Shown here piece by piece: positions 1 to 8,737 of a DNA stretch of 64,000 nt; position 1 is the stretch's first letter; every line of letters begins with the position of its first letter. The notes under the pieces were generated by a model. That model was not told the DNA's origin. It ran no database searches and saw only the letters and a program-made list of their open reading frames with translations. The DNA lies in NCBI RefSeq assembly GCF_900090295.1, contig NZ_LT607753.1, positions 4,526,001-4,590,000 of the forward strand. Direction: 5' to 3'. The DNA comes from Micromonospora coxensis. Lineage in GTDB: Bacteria > Actinomycetota > Actinomycetes > Mycobacteriales > Micromonosporaceae. A program made the position numbers and the translations under genes.

Positions 1-794
1 CCGACCCGCGCCTGCCGGTGGTGTCGTTCACCGGATCCGGCCCGGTCGGCGCGGCGATCCGCCGCTCCGTGCCGGAGAAGCACGTCACCCTCGAACTGGG
101 CGGCAACGCGGCGGCGGTGATCTGCGAGGACTGGGCCGCCGACGAGGACCTCACCTTCGCCGCGCACCGGATCGCCACCTTCTCCAACTACCAGGCCGGG
201 CAGTCCTGCATCGCCGTGCAGCGGGTGTTCGTGCACGAGTGGCTCTACGACGGCTTCCTGCCCCGGCTGGTCGCGTCGGTGCAGGAACTGCGCACCGGCG
301 ACCCCACGTCGGAGTCGACCGACGTCGGGCCGCTGGTGTCGGAGGACGCCGCGCGCCGGGTCGAGGCGTGGGTGGACGAGGCCGTCGCCGCCGGGGCCAC
401 CATCGAGGTGGGCGGCCGGCGCGACGGCGCCACCTACCCGCCGACCGTGCTGTCCGGGGTGCCGGCCTCGGCCAAGGTCTGCGCCGAGGAGGTCTTCGGG
501 CCGGTCCTGGTGGTCGCCCGGGCCGAGACCGACCGGGCGGCGTTCGCCGCGGTCAACGACTCGGCCTACGGGTTGCAGGCGGGAGTCTTCACGCACCGCC
601 TCGACGTGGCGTTCGAGGCCGCCCGGGTGCTAGAGGTCGGCGGGATCATCGTCGGCGACGTGCCGTCGTACCGGGCCGACCAGATGCCGTACGGGGGCGT
701 CAAGGGCAGCGGGGTCGGACGCGAAGGGCTGCGCAGCGCGATGGAGGACTACACCGAGCCGCGGGTGATGGTGCTGACCGGGATGCGGTTGTAG
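1..794 (+). CDS. Aldehyde dehydrogenase family protein, 5' end outside window
   Basis: NAD(P)-dependent oxidation of an aldehyde to the acid, presumably cytosolic. The reading frame is open from base 3 and has no start near the edge, so only about the C-terminal half is present (about 263 residues). Visible family signatures are the nucleotide-loop segment VSFTGSGPVG, the general-base segment ELGGNAAAVI, the catalytic Cys in QAGQSCIAVQ, and the C-terminal PYGGVKGSGVGREG motif. The substrate cannot be assigned. The next gene is convergent, its stop only 15 bp away, with no clear terminator between them. Confidence 0.93.
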   Translation, partial: DPRLPVVSFTGSGPVGAAIRRSVPEKHVTLELGGNAAAVICEDWAADEDLTFAAHRIATFSNYQAGQSCIAVQRVFVHEWLYDGFLPRLVASVQELRTGDPTSESTDVGPLVSEDAARRVEAWVDEAVAAGATIEVGGRRDGATYPPTVLSGVPASAKVCAEEVFGPVLVVARAETDRAAFAAVNDSAYGLQAGVFTHRLDVAFEAARVLEVGGIIVGDVPSYRADQMPYGGVKGSGVGREGLRSAMEDYTEPRVMVLTGMRL

Positions 795-809
795 CTTCCC
801 CGCCGGGGG

Positions 810-2042
810 TCACCAGGTGCCGTCGTCGTGGACCCGCCGTGGGGTGAGGCCGAGCAGCAGCGTGGTCAGCGCGGCGTCGACGTCGTCGCCGAGGAACCAC
901 TCGCCGGCCTGGTCGAGGGCGAAGATCCTGCCCCGCTCGTCGACCGCGAGGATGCTGTCCTGACGCTCCGAGCCGATCGGGAAGAGCCGGACGCCGAGGA
1001 CGGCGCCGAAGTCGGCGAGGGTGTCGGCGGTGTGCGCGGCTCGTAGCGGATTGGTGTCGAAGAGACGAACCCACACCTCCCGCCCCGGCCGCCGGCGGAA
1101 CGTTCCGATCGCCGGGAAATCCAGGAAGACACGTTCGGCGGCCGGAAACGGCTCATGCCGATGCGTCCGACCTGCCACCTCGCATGTTTCGGCGATGGCA
1201 CCCTCGGCCATGGCCCAGTTCAGGGGATTCTGATCCCAGCCCGCATCGGCGAGGGCTTGGGCGACCTCAGGTGGGAAGCGGTCGGGATCCGGAATCTGCC
1301 GGTCGAGCGCAGGAGGCTCCGTGATTGCTCCTAGCTCCCCCCACGGGAGGGGGCCGAGACGGACAAGAGCCGTCGTGCACGACTCGCACAGGTTTTCCGT
1401 CCTGCCAGCGGCCGGATCGCCGGATTCCCGGACGCGGAAGACCTCCAGCCTGCCGTTGGCCAGCAGCCCCCGGGCTTCCTCGGTCGTCAGTGGAGGTTGG
1501 CCGGCGGCGGCGCGGCGGTGGTCGTACTCGTGGAGGACGTCGGAGACGACGATCAGCTCGGCGTGACGGTCCCCGCCCCGGACCAGATGCCCGGCCGGCA
1601 GTTCGTCCAGGTAGGCGCGGACCAGCGGGTGGTGGTGCAGCTCGACGTCGCCCTTGGCGCCCTGGGCCACGTACGTCCGGCCGTCGACGGTCAGGTGGGC
1701 GACGGTGGCCGGAGTCGGCAGCCGGCGGATCTCGCGGAGCAACTGGCTCGCCGGATCGACGGTGCGCGGCGCGGGCGTGCCGGTGGGGCGACTACGGCGG
1801 TACATCTGCTCGACCGCGGTGGCCGGCACCCGGGGCCAGGTGGAGACCTCGCCGGTCTCCTTGTCGACGACCGTGGTGGGCAGGTCACCGGGGACGGTGT
1901 CGACCTCCGGCGCGACGACCGACCTGATGACGTAACCCAGATCGAACTCGTCGACCCGGGGCCGGCATTCGTACCCCAGGCGCTCGGAGTCGCGGCGGGC
2001 CCACACCGTGGCGAGTTGCTCGGCCTGCTGGCGATCGATCAC
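810..2042 (-). CDS. YrhB-like + YwqJ deaminase-like + SUKH-3 multidomain protein
   Basis: A 410-aa protein that appears to join three modules of bacterial conflict systems. Residues about 1-90 resemble the YrhB/immunity type (FDLGYVIRSVV, VVDKETGEVSTWP). Residues about 115-235 resemble YwqJ-type deaminases, with H160-A-E162 and C219-x-x-C222 placed as zinc and catalytic ligands. Residues about 256-410 are a SUKH-3 immunity domain (FPPEVAQALADAGW, AVLGVRLFPIGSERQDSI, AGEWFLGDDVDAALTTLLLG). I chose the GTG at 2042 because the open frame upstream reads as the shadow of the divergent YbaB-like gene; no strong ribosome site is visible. The divergent toxin operon makes an immunity or accessory role likely. 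Whether the deaminase fold is active is unknown. Confidence 0.8.
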   Translation of the reverse strand: MIDRQQAEQLATVWARRDSERLGYECRPRVDEFDLGYVIRSVVAPEVDTVPGDLPTTVVDKETGEVSTWPRVPATAVEQMYRRSRPTGTPAPRTVDPASQLLREIRRLPTPATVAHLTVDGRTYVAQGAKGDVELHHHPLVRAYLDELPAGHLVRGGDRHAELIVVSDVLHEYDHRRAAAGQPPLTTEEARGLLANGRLEVFRVRESGDPAAGRTENLCESCTTALVRLGPLPWGELGAITEPPALDRQIPDPDRFPPEVAQALADAGWDQNPLNWAMAEGAIAETCEVAGRTHRHEPFPAAERVFLDFPAIGTFRRRPGREVWVRLFDTNPLRAAHTADTLADFGAVLGVRLFPIGSERQDSILAVDERGRIFALDQAGEWFLGDDVDAALTTLLLGLTPRRVHDDGTW

Positions 2043-2124
2043 GAGGCAGAAACTACCGGACCCCCACGATTCCGTGGCGCCCGGTATGGTTCGCCTGACT
2101 GAACGTGACCGGGGGAGGGTGGCG

Positions 2125-2550
2125 TTGGCCGAGAGTGTCGACCGGGACGCCAATCGCGCGCTCCGGGCGCGGTTCGAGGAGATCCACGGGCAGTACCAGC
2201 GGCTCCGGTCCGGTCTGGACGAACTGCAGACGAAACTGGCGCAGCTGCGGGTCACCGAACGCTCCGACGACGGTCAGGTGACCGCGACCGTGGGAGCGCG
2301 GGGCGAGTTGATCTCGGTGGAACTCCATCCCAGCGTCTTCCACGACCGTGACGCCAAGGCGCTGAGTCGGAAGATCACCCTGACGGTGCACCGGGCCACC
2401 GCGACGGCCGTCGCCACCACCCAGGACCTCGTCGCCGGCTACCTGCCGGCCGGGTCGGGTTCGGTGGAGTTCCTGCGTACCGGTGATTTCGGGGCGCTGC
2501 TCGGCCGGGCCGACGCGGTGTTCCGAGGCGAGGGGGAGCGGCGTGGCTGA
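2125..2550 (+). CDS. YbaB/EbfC-like DNA-binding family protein
   Basis: A small protein of about 141 aa resembling the YbaB/EbfC nucleoid-associated family. It has an N-terminal coiled coil ([22 protein letters not shown]) followed by the compact beta-rich domain ([21 protein letters not shown]). Copies of this family are common beside WXG100-like genes in actinomycetes, which matches the two genes that follow. A strong purine-rich site (GGGGGAGGG, 2111-2119) sits 5 to 8 bases before the TTG at 2125, so that start is preferred. The GTG at 2119 overlaps the site, and the ATG at 2086 has none. The stop overlaps the GTG of the next gene. Confidence 0.75.
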   Translation: MAESVDRDANRALRARFEEIHGQYQRLRSGLDELQTKLAQLRVTERSDDGQVTATVGARGELISVELHPSVFHDRDAKALSRKITLTVHRATATAVATTQDLVAGYLPAGSGSVEFLRTGDFGALLGRADAVFRGEGERRG

Positions 2551-2887
2551 GGGACAGCTCTGGCTCGACCCGGACCGGGCCCGCCGGGGAGGCAAGGACC
2601 TCCACCTGGCCGGCGAAGCGGTCGGCAGCCGGCGGCGGGAGGTCGGCGGCCGGATCGCGGCGGCGAGCGCCCAGCGGCCCTGGGGCCGCGACGACATCGG
2701 GGCCGCGTTCGAGAAGAGCTACCGGGGCTACGAGGAGACGCTGTTGCGCGCCTGGGAGGGCCTCGGTCGTTCGCTGGCCGGACTCGGCGCGGACGTGGTC
2801 ACCTCCGTCCAGGCCACCGTGGACACCGACACCGCGAGCGGCCGGCGCTTCGACGGAGTCGCCGGCCGGCACGACTACCGGCGCTGA
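2543..2887 (+). CDS. WXG100-like (Esx-type) type VII secretion protein
   Basis: A 114-aa, mostly helical protein with the features of an Esx/WXG100-like type VII secretion substrate or partner. The segment [30 protein letters not shown] contains the helix-turn-helix with W-x-G. The GTG at 2543 is preceded by AGGGGGAG and overlaps the end of the YbaB-like gene by 8 bases, so the two are probably translationally coupled. The large toxin gene starts 17 bases after its stop. I infer a role in chaperoning or exporting that toxin. No core type VII secretion gene (EccC or similar) lies in the window. Confidence 0.75.
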   Translation: MAEGQLWLDPDRARRGGKDLHLAGEAVGSRRREVGGRIAAASAQRPWGRDDIGAAFEKSYRGYEETLLRAWEGLGRSLAGLGADVVTSVQATVDTDTASGRRFDGVAGRHDYRR

Positions 2888-2904
2888 CCTGCGGAGGACC
2901 AGGC

Positions 2905-5900
2905 GTGAGCATCCTGCCGAGCCCGATCCCGCATCCGCTCCAGTACAGCCCCTGGGACCTGCCGGGCTGGGTCTACGAAGCCTTCGACTGGATCATCGGG
3001 GTGGAGTGGCCCGAGGGCGACGAGCGTGCCGTGTGGGAACTCGCCGACCAGTGGTACGCGGTGGCGTCGACGCTGACCGGGCCCCGCGACGACGCGATCA
3101 CCGCCGCCGCCGAGGTCCGCAGCGGGTACGGCGGCGTCGGTCTGGTGGCCGAGGCGTTCGACACCGCCTGGCGGCGGGTGGCCGAGGGCGACGACGCGCC
3201 GCTGGCCGTCCTGCTCGCGGTGAGCAACGACCTGGGCCGGCTCGTCGAGGAGTGCGGTTGCGACATCGAGGGCGCCAAGCTGGAAGTCTGGATCGAGCTG
3301 GGCATCCTCGTCGTCGAGCTGATCGCGCTGGCCGTGGCGGCGGTGCTGACCGCCGGGGCGGCGTCGCCGGCCGCCGCAGCGGCGATCACCGCCACCCGGG
3401 TCCTGGTCCAGCAGATCTTCAAGCGCCTGCTGGCCCAACTCGCGAAGAAGGAGCTCAAGGCGGGCCTCAAGGAGGCCGGGGAGCGCGCCGCCAAGCAGGT
3501 GACCAAGGACGGCATGCGCGGGCTCGGCAAGCGCTCCCTCAAGGGCGGGCTGGAGGAGGCGGCGGAGGAGTCCGGGATCAACCTCGCCACGCAGGCGTAC
3601 CAGAACACCACCGGACGACGCGACGGCCTGGACATGGCCGACCTGGGCGCGTCGGCCGTCGGTGGCCTGGCCGGCGGTGCGGTGGCGCCCCTGGCCGGGT
3701 TGGGACGGCACGCCCAGGGACGCGGCGGGCGCATCGCCGAGCACTTCGGCCGGGAGATGACCGGCGAGACGATGGCCGAGGGGGCGGCCAGCCTGGCCAC
3801 CGGCCAGGGCGTGCTGTCGCCGGAGGACGCGGCCCGGGCGGCCGTGTCCGGCGCCACCGGCTCCGCGACCGGTCAGGCGGACGCGACACTGCGTGCCCGC
3901 CTCGACAGCCAGTTGGGCGCGCTCGCCACACCCGTCCCACCGATGGACCTGCCGCTTGCGCCGCCACCGGCGGTGACGACTGGGGGCGAGGTCCCCTCTC
4001 CTCGAAGCGCGAGCGTCGATGCGGGCACGTCCGCGCCTGCCGTGTCGAGTGCAGGTGGCACGGTCGTGGGCGTTGCCGACAGCCCCATGTTCGCCACCCA
4101 GTCGGGCCCGGTCGCTGCGACTACGAGTGGCGCGTCGCCCGCTTCGGTCGGGGACACAGGATCGACGGCGGCCCTCGCCGCGTCGACCGGCGCTGTGGTT
4201 GCCGACGGGGCTACCGGAAGCAACTCCAGCTCTGCCAGCCCAACGCTGTCCTCGGTAGCGGTCGAGCGTCCGCCGTCGCTCCCGCACCCGCCGGCCGATG
4301 TGCCGGCGACGGCGGGTCAGTCGACCGTCCAGCCGACAACGACGGCAACCATGGCGACATCCGGCCCGGTTACCGTGTCACCGTCCGCCCCCACGATGGG
4401 ACTTGGCAGCGCAGGGACATCCGTGTCTTCGGCCGGATCCGCCAGTGGGGTGGTCGGCGCCACGTCCTCGGCCGGCAGCACGCCTCTCCTCGATTCGCAG
4501 TACGGTCGCGCCGGGACGGCGGCGCCTCACACACCGGTGGCGGCATCCCACCCCACCGCCTCGACCGTTGCTCCGCCCTCCACTCCACGGCATCCATCGG
4601 AATTCGGTGCGGATCCGGCCCCGATCCCGGGCGGCGCGGCGACGGAGCGAAACAGCGACGACAGCACGGCGCGGAAACCGAGCCGCTTTCCCGAGTTGGA
4701 GGCGCTGGCTCCCAGGACGGCCGCACCACCACCGTCCGACGTGCCGCCTCCTGTGTCGCCATCGCCGAGCAACGGCGGTGACGAGCTCCGCCCGAGGACA
4801 CCCGAGTGGTATGCCGCCAAGTGGGCCGCAGAACGTGAGGCGCTGGAGCGGCGCCGCTACCAGGGCTACTTCGAGTCGCAACGCGCTTGGTACGAAGACA
4901 GGCGGCGGCGGGACCTGGGCGCACATCTTCTGCAATCAGCAAGTCACTATCTCGACCGAGCACGATGGTTGAAGCATCGCGCGCGCCAACTGCTCGAGGC
5001 GGGCCTCTCGCTCCGTGCTGAGCACATGTTCGAGGCCAGTAACGTCGCGGAGCGGGAATCGTACGAGTTCACCGACTGGGCGGACGCTGTCCGGGACGGC
5101 AGGGTCGTGCCGGAGCAGGTCGTCATTGACGATCCGGCCGACTTCCAGCGACTCAACGACGACGTGGCGGAGCTCGCTCTCGGTGCGGTGGAGACGAGTG
5201 ACTGGTCGGCGTTGACCTGGGACGACCATCCACCGCCGATCGACCGTTCCCGCCCCTACGGGCGGTGGGGCGGTCTACGGCCGCCGCTGGCGTTGCACCA
5301 GACCGACCTCGAGCGGGCGATGCCGCGTAACGCAGACGGCAGCGTGGTCCGTACCGCCGATCCCCGCGAGGGCGGGTGGTTCGCGCTCGCCAACGACGGA
5401 GGGTCGCAGGCGGATCCCACCCGGGGCATCAACTGCCTCGACTGCACGCTGTCGCTCTACGACACCTGGGTGCACGGCCGGCCCCGCGTCTCCGCGCCGC
5501 GCACCTTCGACGGCTACACCGACGGCGACATCTCACGGCCGATCATGGGCGAGCAGGGCGGTCCCGGTCGGGTGGAGGAGGTGACCGGCGGGCGCTTCCA
5601 GCGGCTCCTCGCGATCCCGGATGACGAGGAGTGGAGCCCGAACCTGACGCGTCACGTCGTCGACCGCCGCTTCGACGACCTGCAGCACCAGTTGCAGCTC
5701 GGTGGCCACGGAAGCTACGCCTTCCTCATCACCGAGTGGGAGGGCGGAGGTTCGCACGCCTGGGTCGCGGTCAACCAGGACGGCACCATCCTCTATCTGG
5801 ATCCGCAGAGCGGCGCGGTCCGTGACCAGCCGCTGTACGGGCATGCCGGGGTGGCCCACGAGGACAACGTGGTCGGCATCGACGTGTTGGTGCTCGGTGG

Positions 5901-6951
5901 GGACGGGCGACCGATGCCGCTGGACGGGTTGGCCCGTGGCCGGTTCAGCGCCCTGCCGGAGCTGCCCGACCATCCGTCGGCGCCGGACGAAGCGGTGAGG
6001 GCGGGCGACCCGTACCTGAACCGCCCCGCCGGACCGACAGGCGCGGCTGCCTCATCGAGTGAAGAGCGCGACGGATCCTCTGCATCAGAGGCTCCTCATG
6101 GCAGTGCTGCGGATCCGATGGGGCTGCTTTCCGCAGCCGACCGCGCCGTGCTGACCGAACTGCATCAACGTGCCGGGAGTGTTGCTGAAGCGGTCGAAGC
6201 TCGAGTGGCAGCCGTCTGTGACCGCATCAGTGCCGCGCAGGGTGCCAGTGGGTGGGTAGAGATGAGGGACCAAGAGCATCGGCTGAAGTCTCTGCACTCC
6301 CTCGCCCGTAAGTTTCTCGATGAGGCGGCCGTCTTCGGGATTGCGGCGGAGGAGTTCGGCAGCGAGGTGAACGATGTGCTGCGATTCTGCCTGGTGTTGC
6401 CCAGTAAGGAACATTACGCTGTCGCTGTTGATCGAGTGTTGGATGAGTTGCGGCGCGACGGCTTCTCCGTCGACGACCGAGCTTGCAAGAACTTCTGGCG
6501 TGCAGGGAACCGCTTCTACGGCTTCAACTGCACCGTGCGATCACCTGAGGGGCAGGTGTTCGAGTTGCAGTTGCATACAGAGTCATCAAGGGCCGCATGG
6601 CTGCAGACGCACCACGCTTATGAGGTCTTGCGCCGTTCTGACAGATCTCCGGTGGAGAGGCTGGAGGCTCTACTGGAAATGCTTGCGGTCAACAGGCGGG
6701 CAGGTATGCCTGACGAGGTGCCCTTGCGGTTGGACTCGAAATTCCCGACGAAGGACGGTAGCTTCGCCAAGTGGATCAGTGTCTACCCCGAGACGTGGGC
6801 GGCCTATCGTCGTGCTCTGGAAACGGCCGGATCGAGGTTTGTGGACGTGGTTGGTCGGTTGGGGTTGACGGGGCACGACTTTCCGATCGCGCCCGAGTTG
6901 GAGCATCGAATGGAGCGGTCTGATGTTGACCTACTACGTTCTCTACCGTGA
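2905..6951 (+). CDS. Polymorphic toxin: CpnT-like N-terminus, papain-like and RelA/SpoT-like domains
   Basis: A 1348-aa predicted secreted toxin. Residues about 15-130 resemble the WXG/CpnT-type N-terminal domain (VEWPEGDERAVWELADQWY), followed by hydrophobic helices. Residues about 330-625 are a Ser/Thr/Ala/Pro-rich linker, then a charged helical segment (about 630-750). A papain-like (Tox-PL) domain follows, with C844 in GINCLDC, H951 in GGSHAWVAV and D966 in LYLDPQSG as the likely triad. From about residue 1072 a RelA/SpoT-like nucleotidyltransferase fold is recognisable: R1126-x-K1128-x3-S1132-x3-K1136, D1157 in DVLRF, and E1220-L-Q in ELQLHT. The GTG start has the site GCGGAGGA. The upstream WXG100-like gene and the downstream overlapping small gene are typical of a type VII effector locus. 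Confidence 0.85.
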   Translation: MSILPSPIPHPLQYSPWDLPGWVYEAFDWIIGVEWPEGDERAVWELADQWYAVASTLTGPRDDAITAAAEVRSGYGGVGLVAEAFDTAWRRVAEGDDAPLAVLLAVSNDLGRLVEECGCDIEGAKLEVWIELGILVVELIALAVAAVLTAGAASPAAAAAITATRVLVQQIFKRLLAQLAKKELKAGLKEAGERAAKQVTKDGMRGLGKRSLKGGLEEAAEESGINLATQAYQNTTGRRDGLDMADLGASAVGGLAGGAVAPLAGLGRHAQGRGGRIAEHFGREMTGETMAEGAASLATGQGVLSPEDAARAAVSGATGSATGQADATLRARLDSQLGALATPVPPMDLPLAPPPAVTTGGEVPSPRSASVDAGTSAPAVSSAGGTVVGVADSPMFATQSGPVAATTSGASPASVGDTGSTAALAASTGAVVADGATGSNSSSASPTLSSVAVERPPSLPHPPADVPATAGQSTVQPTTTATMATSGPVTVSPSAPTMGLGSAGTSVSSAGSASGVVGATSSAGSTPLLDSQYGRAGTAAPHTPVAASHPTASTVAPPSTPRHPSEFGADPAPIPGGAATERNSDDSTARKPSRFPELEALAPRTAAPPPSDVPPPVSPSPSNGGDELRPRTPEWYAAKWAAEREALERRRYQGYFESQRAWYEDRRRRDLGAHLLQSASHYLDRARWLKHRARQLLEAGLSLRAEHMFEASNVAERESYEFTDWADAVRDGRVVPEQVVIDDPADFQRLNDDVAELALGAVETSDWSALTWDDHPPPIDRSRPYGRWGGLRPPLALHQTDLERAMPRNADGSVVRTADPREGGWFALANDGGSQADPTRGINCLDCTLSLYDTWVHGRPRVSAPRTFDGYTDGDISRPIMGEQGGPGRVEEVTGGRFQRLLAIPDDEEWSPNLTRHVVDRRFDDLQHQLQLGGHGSYAFLITEWEGGGSHAWVAVNQDGTILYLDPQSGAVRDQPLYGHAGVAHEDNVVGIDVLVLGGDGRPMPLDGLARGRFSALPELPDHPSAPDEAVRAGDPYLNRPAGPTGAAASSSEERDGSSASEAPHGSAADPMGLLSAADRAVLTELHQRAGSVAEAVEARVAAVCDRISAAQGASGWVEMRDQEHRLKSLHSLARKFLDEAAVFGIAAEEFGSEVNDVLRFCLVLPSKEHYAVAVDRVLDELRRDGFSVDDRACKNFWRAGNRFYGFNCTVRSPEGQVFELQLHTESSRAAWLQTHHAYEVLRRSDRSPVERLEALLEMLAVNRRAGMPDEVPLRLDSKFPTKDGSFAKWISVYPETWAAYRRALETAGSRFVDVVGRLGLTGHDFPIAPELEHRMERSDVDLLRSLP

Positions 6952-7213
6952 CGAGGAGAGGGTCAGGCCCTCTGGGTTGTTTGTGGTTGACGAGATCGGA
7001 GGGCATGCGGTCATTTGGGACCACCGCCAAAAGTCTTGGTCATATAATCCTGACCTTGCTTTCCGTTTTTTGGCTGACTATCGGAACCTGGATCGGCTTC
7101 AGCCCGTGGAAAGAGCTGCCATGGAGGCAGTTGCGGTTGATGTGACCGGCGGTTCACCCCTGCCTAAGTCGGAGGATATTGAGCGAACGTTCCGGCAGGC
7201 GGGCGAGGGTTAG
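6923..7213 (+). CDS. Small protein, candidate immunity to the RelA/SpoT-like toxin domain
   Basis: A 96-aa soluble protein with no family I recognise. It starts inside the last codons of the toxin (29-base overlap, different frame), with GGAG at 6912-6915 seven bases before its ATG, so it should be translated together with the toxin. Its composition (MLTYYVLYRDEERVRPSGLFVVDEI, aromatic and acidic) fits a small immunity protein. It has no signal peptide or membrane segment, consistent with a cytosolic target. The immunity role is inferred only from position. Codon usage is less GC-rich than in flanking housekeeping genes, which suggests a recent arrival. Confidence 0.65.
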   Translation: MLTYYVLYRDEERVRPSGLFVVDEIGGHAVIWDHRQKSWSYNPDLAFRFLADYRNLDRLQPVERAAMEAVAVDVTGGSPLPKSEDIERTFRQAGEG

Positions 7214-7345
7214 ACCGGTCTCGAGCTTCGCACCCGCTCATTCGGCTGGCCGAAATGCTTCCCAGCTGCGAAACTCGAGAATTCCTGTGCCATCTGAGCG
7301 GGATGTGGAGGGAACCGGCTTGCGCCGGCTGCATAGGGTGAAGCG

Positions 7346-7540
7346 ATGGCGGAAAGCGAGGTCATGAAGCGGCAGCTCGCCGCCGGAATGGCATTTTTCG
7401 GCATCGTCATTGGTCTGGCCATGTGTCAGGACGCCTCAGTAGCGGCCTTCGGAATCACGATCAGCATCGTCTCCGCTATGGCCCTCGGCGCCATGCGAAG
7501 GGGCGGTGCGGTGAAAAGCGGGTCTGGGGCGGTGATGTGA
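7346..7540 (+). CDS. Small two-helix membrane protein
   Basis: A possible 64-aa protein with two hydrophobic helices (AAGMAFFGIVIGLAMC and VAAFGITISIVSAMALGAM) and a short basic C-terminus. The sequence AGGGTGA lies 6 bases before the ATG and could be a weak ribosome site. It follows the immunity candidate by 132 bases on the same strand and could belong to the toxin island. I know no family match and it might be spurious. The membrane-like hydrophobic pattern is the main support. Confidence 0.45.
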   Translation: MAESEVMKRQLAAGMAFFGIVIGLAMCQDASVAAFGITISIVSAMALGAMRRGGAVKSGSGAVM

Positions 7541-7589
7541 CACTGTGAAAGGCGATCCAGTCCGTCGAAGCGATATGGAGGTGTCCGGC

Positions 7590-8615
7590 ATGGCGGGACA
7601 CCACGACATGCGCGAACCGGAGCGGAATGACCAACACGTACCGACAGAGGTCGGTGGCAACGAGCAGCCACCGCCAACAGCGATGGGTCAAGGCCAGCGT
7701 CAGATCCAGGACCAAGTCCACAACCAGCCGCGCACCGTGGCCGAGGCGGTGGCCGTGCAGGATCGGTTGCGACCGCTCACCGACCTGACCGGGCCGGGCC
7801 CGCGCCGCCCCGCGACCGTAGCCGGCCTCGACGTGGCGTACGCCGAGAGCGGTGACCTGCTGGCGGCGGCGGTGACCGTGCTCGACACCGCGACGTTCGC
7901 CGTGGTGGACCAGGCGGTCAGTGTGGGACGGCCGGCGTTCGGGTACGTGCCGGGGCTGTTCGCCTTCCGGGAGATGCCGGCGCTGCTGGCCGCGCTGGAC
8001 GGGTTGACCATCCGCCCCGAGCTGCTGGTCTGCGACGGGCACGGGCTGGCCCACCCGCGTCGGTTCGGGCTGGCCTGCCACCTGGGTGTGGTCACCGGGT
8101 TGCCGGCGATCGGGGTGGGCAAGACGCCTCTGGTCGGGGAGTGGACCGAGCCGGCGCGGGAGCGGGGCGCCAGCACTCCGCTGGTGGACCGGGGCGAGAC
8201 GGTGGGGCGGGTGCTGCGTACCCGCGACGGGGTGAAGCCGGTCTTCGTCAGCGTCGGGCACCGGATGAGTCTCGACAACGCCGTCGACCAGGTGCTCGCC
8301 CTCACTCCCAGCTACCGGCTGCCGGAGACCACCCGGACCGCCGACCGGCTCTGCCGTGACGCCCTCGCCGCAGCCCTGGCATCCGCCGCCTTGCCGGCAG
8401 CCGGACCGGTCGGCACCGGCCCCAGCCGGGTCGACACCATCGCCGGCAGTGGACCGGGCGACGCTGCCACCGGCGAGGGCGACAGCGGCGCAAGACCGGG
8501 CGACACGGGCGACACGGGCGAAGGAGCAGGCAGCGGGCCGGGCGACCCGAGTCGAGCAGCAGGCGGTGGACCGGGTGGGGCCGCTGATCGGACGGCAGCG
8601 GCACGGCCGGCGTGA
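7590..8615 (+). CDS. nfi: Endonuclease V (deoxyinosine 3' endonuclease)
   Basis: Cleaves DNA or RNA near deaminated bases such as inosine. The family motifs are present in order: VAGLDVAY with the first metal-binding Asp, CDGHGLAHPRRFGLACHLG, GVGKTPLVG, and VKPVFVSVGHRMSLDNAVDQVL. The ATG at 7590 is chosen because ATGGAGGTG lies 7 bases upstream. The protein is about 341 aa, well above the usual 220-230. The excess is a charged Gln/Asn-rich N-terminal stretch of about 45 residues and a low-complexity Gly/Ala/Asp tail of about 75 residues. Both are probably disordered. The gene appears monocistronic. Confidence 0.9.
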   Translation: MAGHHDMREPERNDQHVPTEVGGNEQPPPTAMGQGQRQIQDQVHNQPRTVAEAVAVQDRLRPLTDLTGPGPRRPATVAGLDVAYAESGDLLAAAVTVLDTATFAVVDQAVSVGRPAFGYVPGLFAFREMPALLAALDGLTIRPELLVCDGHGLAHPRRFGLACHLGVVTGLPAIGVGKTPLVGEWTEPARERGASTPLVDRGETVGRVLRTRDGVKPVFVSVGHRMSLDNAVDQVLALTPSYRLPETTRTADRLCRDALAAALASAALPAAGPVGTGPSRVDTIAGSGPGDAATGEGDSGARPGDTGDTGEGAGSGPGDPSRAAGGGPGGAADRTAAARPA

Positions 8616-8737
8616 TCCAGGCCACGGCCGGCAGGGTAATGCCGCACACATGTGGAGCGTTCAATGAGCGAGGGACCCCCTGACCCGGTAGTAGCCTGAC
8701 CGCCGGACGCCGGTGGGGCGGAGACGGTGAGGTGGAG

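Noticed and set aside
2043..2255. N-terminal extension of the SUKH-3 protein
   Set aside because: These codons are antisense to the start of the YbaB-like gene and show a Ser/Arg-rich shadow composition; the family-like sequence begins at GTG 2042.
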